Positions 14,921 to 15,285 of a DNA stretch of 15,285 nucleotides are shown here, piece after piece. Each line of letters opens with the position of its first letter. Position 1 is the stretch's first letter. Under the pieces are notes generated by a model, which searched no databases, was not told where the DNA came from, and saw only the letters and a program-made list of their open reading frames with translations. The position numbers and the translations under genes were made by a program. This DNA comes from Candidatus Zophobacter franzmannii (lineage in GTDB: Bacteria > Cloacimonadota > Cloacimonadia > Cloacimonadales > JAFGVF01): NCBI GenBank assembly GCA_030765245.1, contig JAVCCX010000330.1, positions 1-15,285 on the forward strand. The letters are read 5' to 3'.

Positions 14921-15150
14921 AGTGATTTACTTTTTCAAGTATATGCAAAATTCTATATCTCTTACAAACTGTCAAACACTTTTTTCTAACAACCCTATCT
15001 TTCTGTATTTCATTGAATTGCTGACATCGACGAATCTATTACTTTTTCTCTAAATTAGCATTTTATAGTTTTCTTTAAGGTAGATATTTTAAGCTATTTC
15101 TTATTGGAAAATGATGCTTTAGCTTCATCGTATTTATGGAAAAGTTTAAC
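14921..15150. other. AT-rich intergenic region without a recognisable gene
   Basis: About 230 nt rich in A/T runs. On the plus strand a 91-codon ORF (14778-15053) crosses it, but the product is of low complexity near its end, has no family resemblance, and runs antisense into the putative leader. I see no RNA gene. Apart from the candidate promoter elements described separately, nothing specific is supported here. Confidence 0.5.
14938..14967 (-). promoter_or_regulatory. Candidate sigma-70-type promoter upstream of the rpsJ leader
   Basis: Minus strand TTGTAA (14967-14962) and TATACT (14943-14938) are separated by 18 nt, matching the consensus hexamers at 4/6 and 5/6. A perfect TTGACA lies just upstream at 14975-14970, with TAGAAT 14 nt downstream (14955-14950), a spacer too short for a typical promoter. 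The surrounding 200 nt are strongly AT-rich, as expected for a ribosomal promoter region with UP elements. AT-richness also raises the chance of false matches. An RNA start near 14931 would give a leader of about 255 nt. Confidence 0.35.
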
Positions 15151-15154
15151 CTTT

Positions 15155-15246
15155 ACCTTGCGGATGGTGGAGCATGCGAGACCTCCGAAATGGTGAAGAA
15201 TGCAAGGGAATCTAACCATTGCGGAGGATAAAACCATCCGCAAGGT
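15155..15246. repeat. Nested imperfect inverted repeat (outer 14 bp, inner 13 bp)
   Basis: A perfect 14-bp inverted repeat joins 15155-15168 with 15233-15246 (arm ACCTTGCGGATGGT). Nested inside it, 15182-15194 pairs with 15215-15227 over 13 positions with one mismatch, leaving a 20-nt loop. The strand also shows degenerate direct units, TGGTGGAGCATGCGAG (15165-15180) and TGGTGAAGAATGCAAG (15191-15206), 13 of 16 identical, with a third weaker one at 15244-15260. This is far more structure than the surrounding DNA. It could be a dispersed intergenic repeat of REP or MITE type, a structured RNA, or the remnant of one. A 61-codon minus-strand ORF (15094-15279, GTG start) crosses it, but its codons simply follow the repeat and I do not call it a gene. 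Confidence 0.6.
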
Positions 15247-15267
15247 TGGAGAATCGCAGTATGTAAT

Positions 15268-15285
15268 GCGAGCGTCCACGCTTGC
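15268..15285. repeat. Short hairpin at the right window edge
   Basis: GCGAGCG (15268-15274) pairs with CGCTTGC (15279-15285) through one G-T wobble around a TCCA loop. It is more GC-rich than its surroundings. The element reaches the window edge, so its full length is unknown. It may be part of the adjacent repeat element or of a terminator or dispersed palindrome beyond the edge. Confidence 0.45.

Noticed and set aside
14778..15053. 91-codon plus-strand ORF upstream of rpsJ
   Set aside because: No family resemblance, no convincing ribosome site, composition follows AT-rich noncoding DNA, and it lies antisense to the putative operon leader.
15094..15279. 61-codon minus-strand ORF at the right edge
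   Set aside because: It uses a GTG start, is mostly made of the inverted-repeat arms, and shows no protein motif. It is better explained as a repeat read in one open frame.
1..15285. CRISPR arrays, tRNA or rRNA genes, insertion sequences, phage or defence genes
   Set aside because: I looked for regularly spaced repeats, cloverleaf-like segments and transposase-like proteins and found none. The window is a housekeeping locus.

Overview
The window is almost entirely one bacterial ribosomal-protein supercluster on the minus strand. It is the fused S10, spc and alpha operons, with transcription running from about position 14700 down to about 390. Thirty genes follow one another with gaps of at most 30 nt and frequent overlaps. 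In order of transcription they are rpsJ, rplC, rplD, rplW, rplB, rpsS, rplV, rpsC, rplP, rpmC, rpsQ, rplN, rplX, rplE, rpsN, rpsH, rplF, rplR, rpsE, rpmD, rplO, secY, map, infA, rpmJ, rpsM, rpsK, rpsD, rpoA, rplQ. All appear intact and full length. rpmJ (38 codons) is a short gene that I translated by hand.

The layout has three parts. Positions 1-355 hold a plus-strand intrinsic terminator, presumably of a convergent gene lying just off the left edge, and about 275 nt with only a weak, unrecognised 60-codon ORF. Positions 355-14676 hold the gene cluster, ending in a strong intrinsic terminator just after rplQ. Positions 14677-15285 are an intergenic and leader region upstream of rpsJ. It contains candidate promoters, a string of small hairpins and, at the right edge, a complex inverted-repeat element.

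Functionally, the cluster supplies about half of the ribosomal proteins of both subunits. It also carries the SecY channel of the Sec translocon, type I methionine aminopeptidase, initiation factor IF-1 and the RNA polymerase alpha subunit. It therefore links ribosome assembly, initiation, N-terminal maturation, membrane insertion and transcription capacity in one expression unit.

Organism: clearly a bacterium, moderately AT-rich, with strong GGAGG-type Shine-Dalgarno sites before nearly every gene. That argues against Bacteroidota, where such sites are rare. L30 is present. S14 is the short zinc form, L36 is the zinc form and S4 is the Cys-poor form. map and infA lie between secY and rpmJ, without adk. 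My guess is an uncultivated lineage near the FCB group, perhaps Cloacimonadota. This is inference from general resemblance and is weakly supported.

No new defence, mobile or biosynthetic system is visible. The items most worth a second look are the putative rpsJ leader and operator (an inverted repeat enclosing a perfect TATAAT), the structured repeat at 15155-15285, the use of four TTG starts and one GTG start, and an apparent insertion in ribosomal protein L6.
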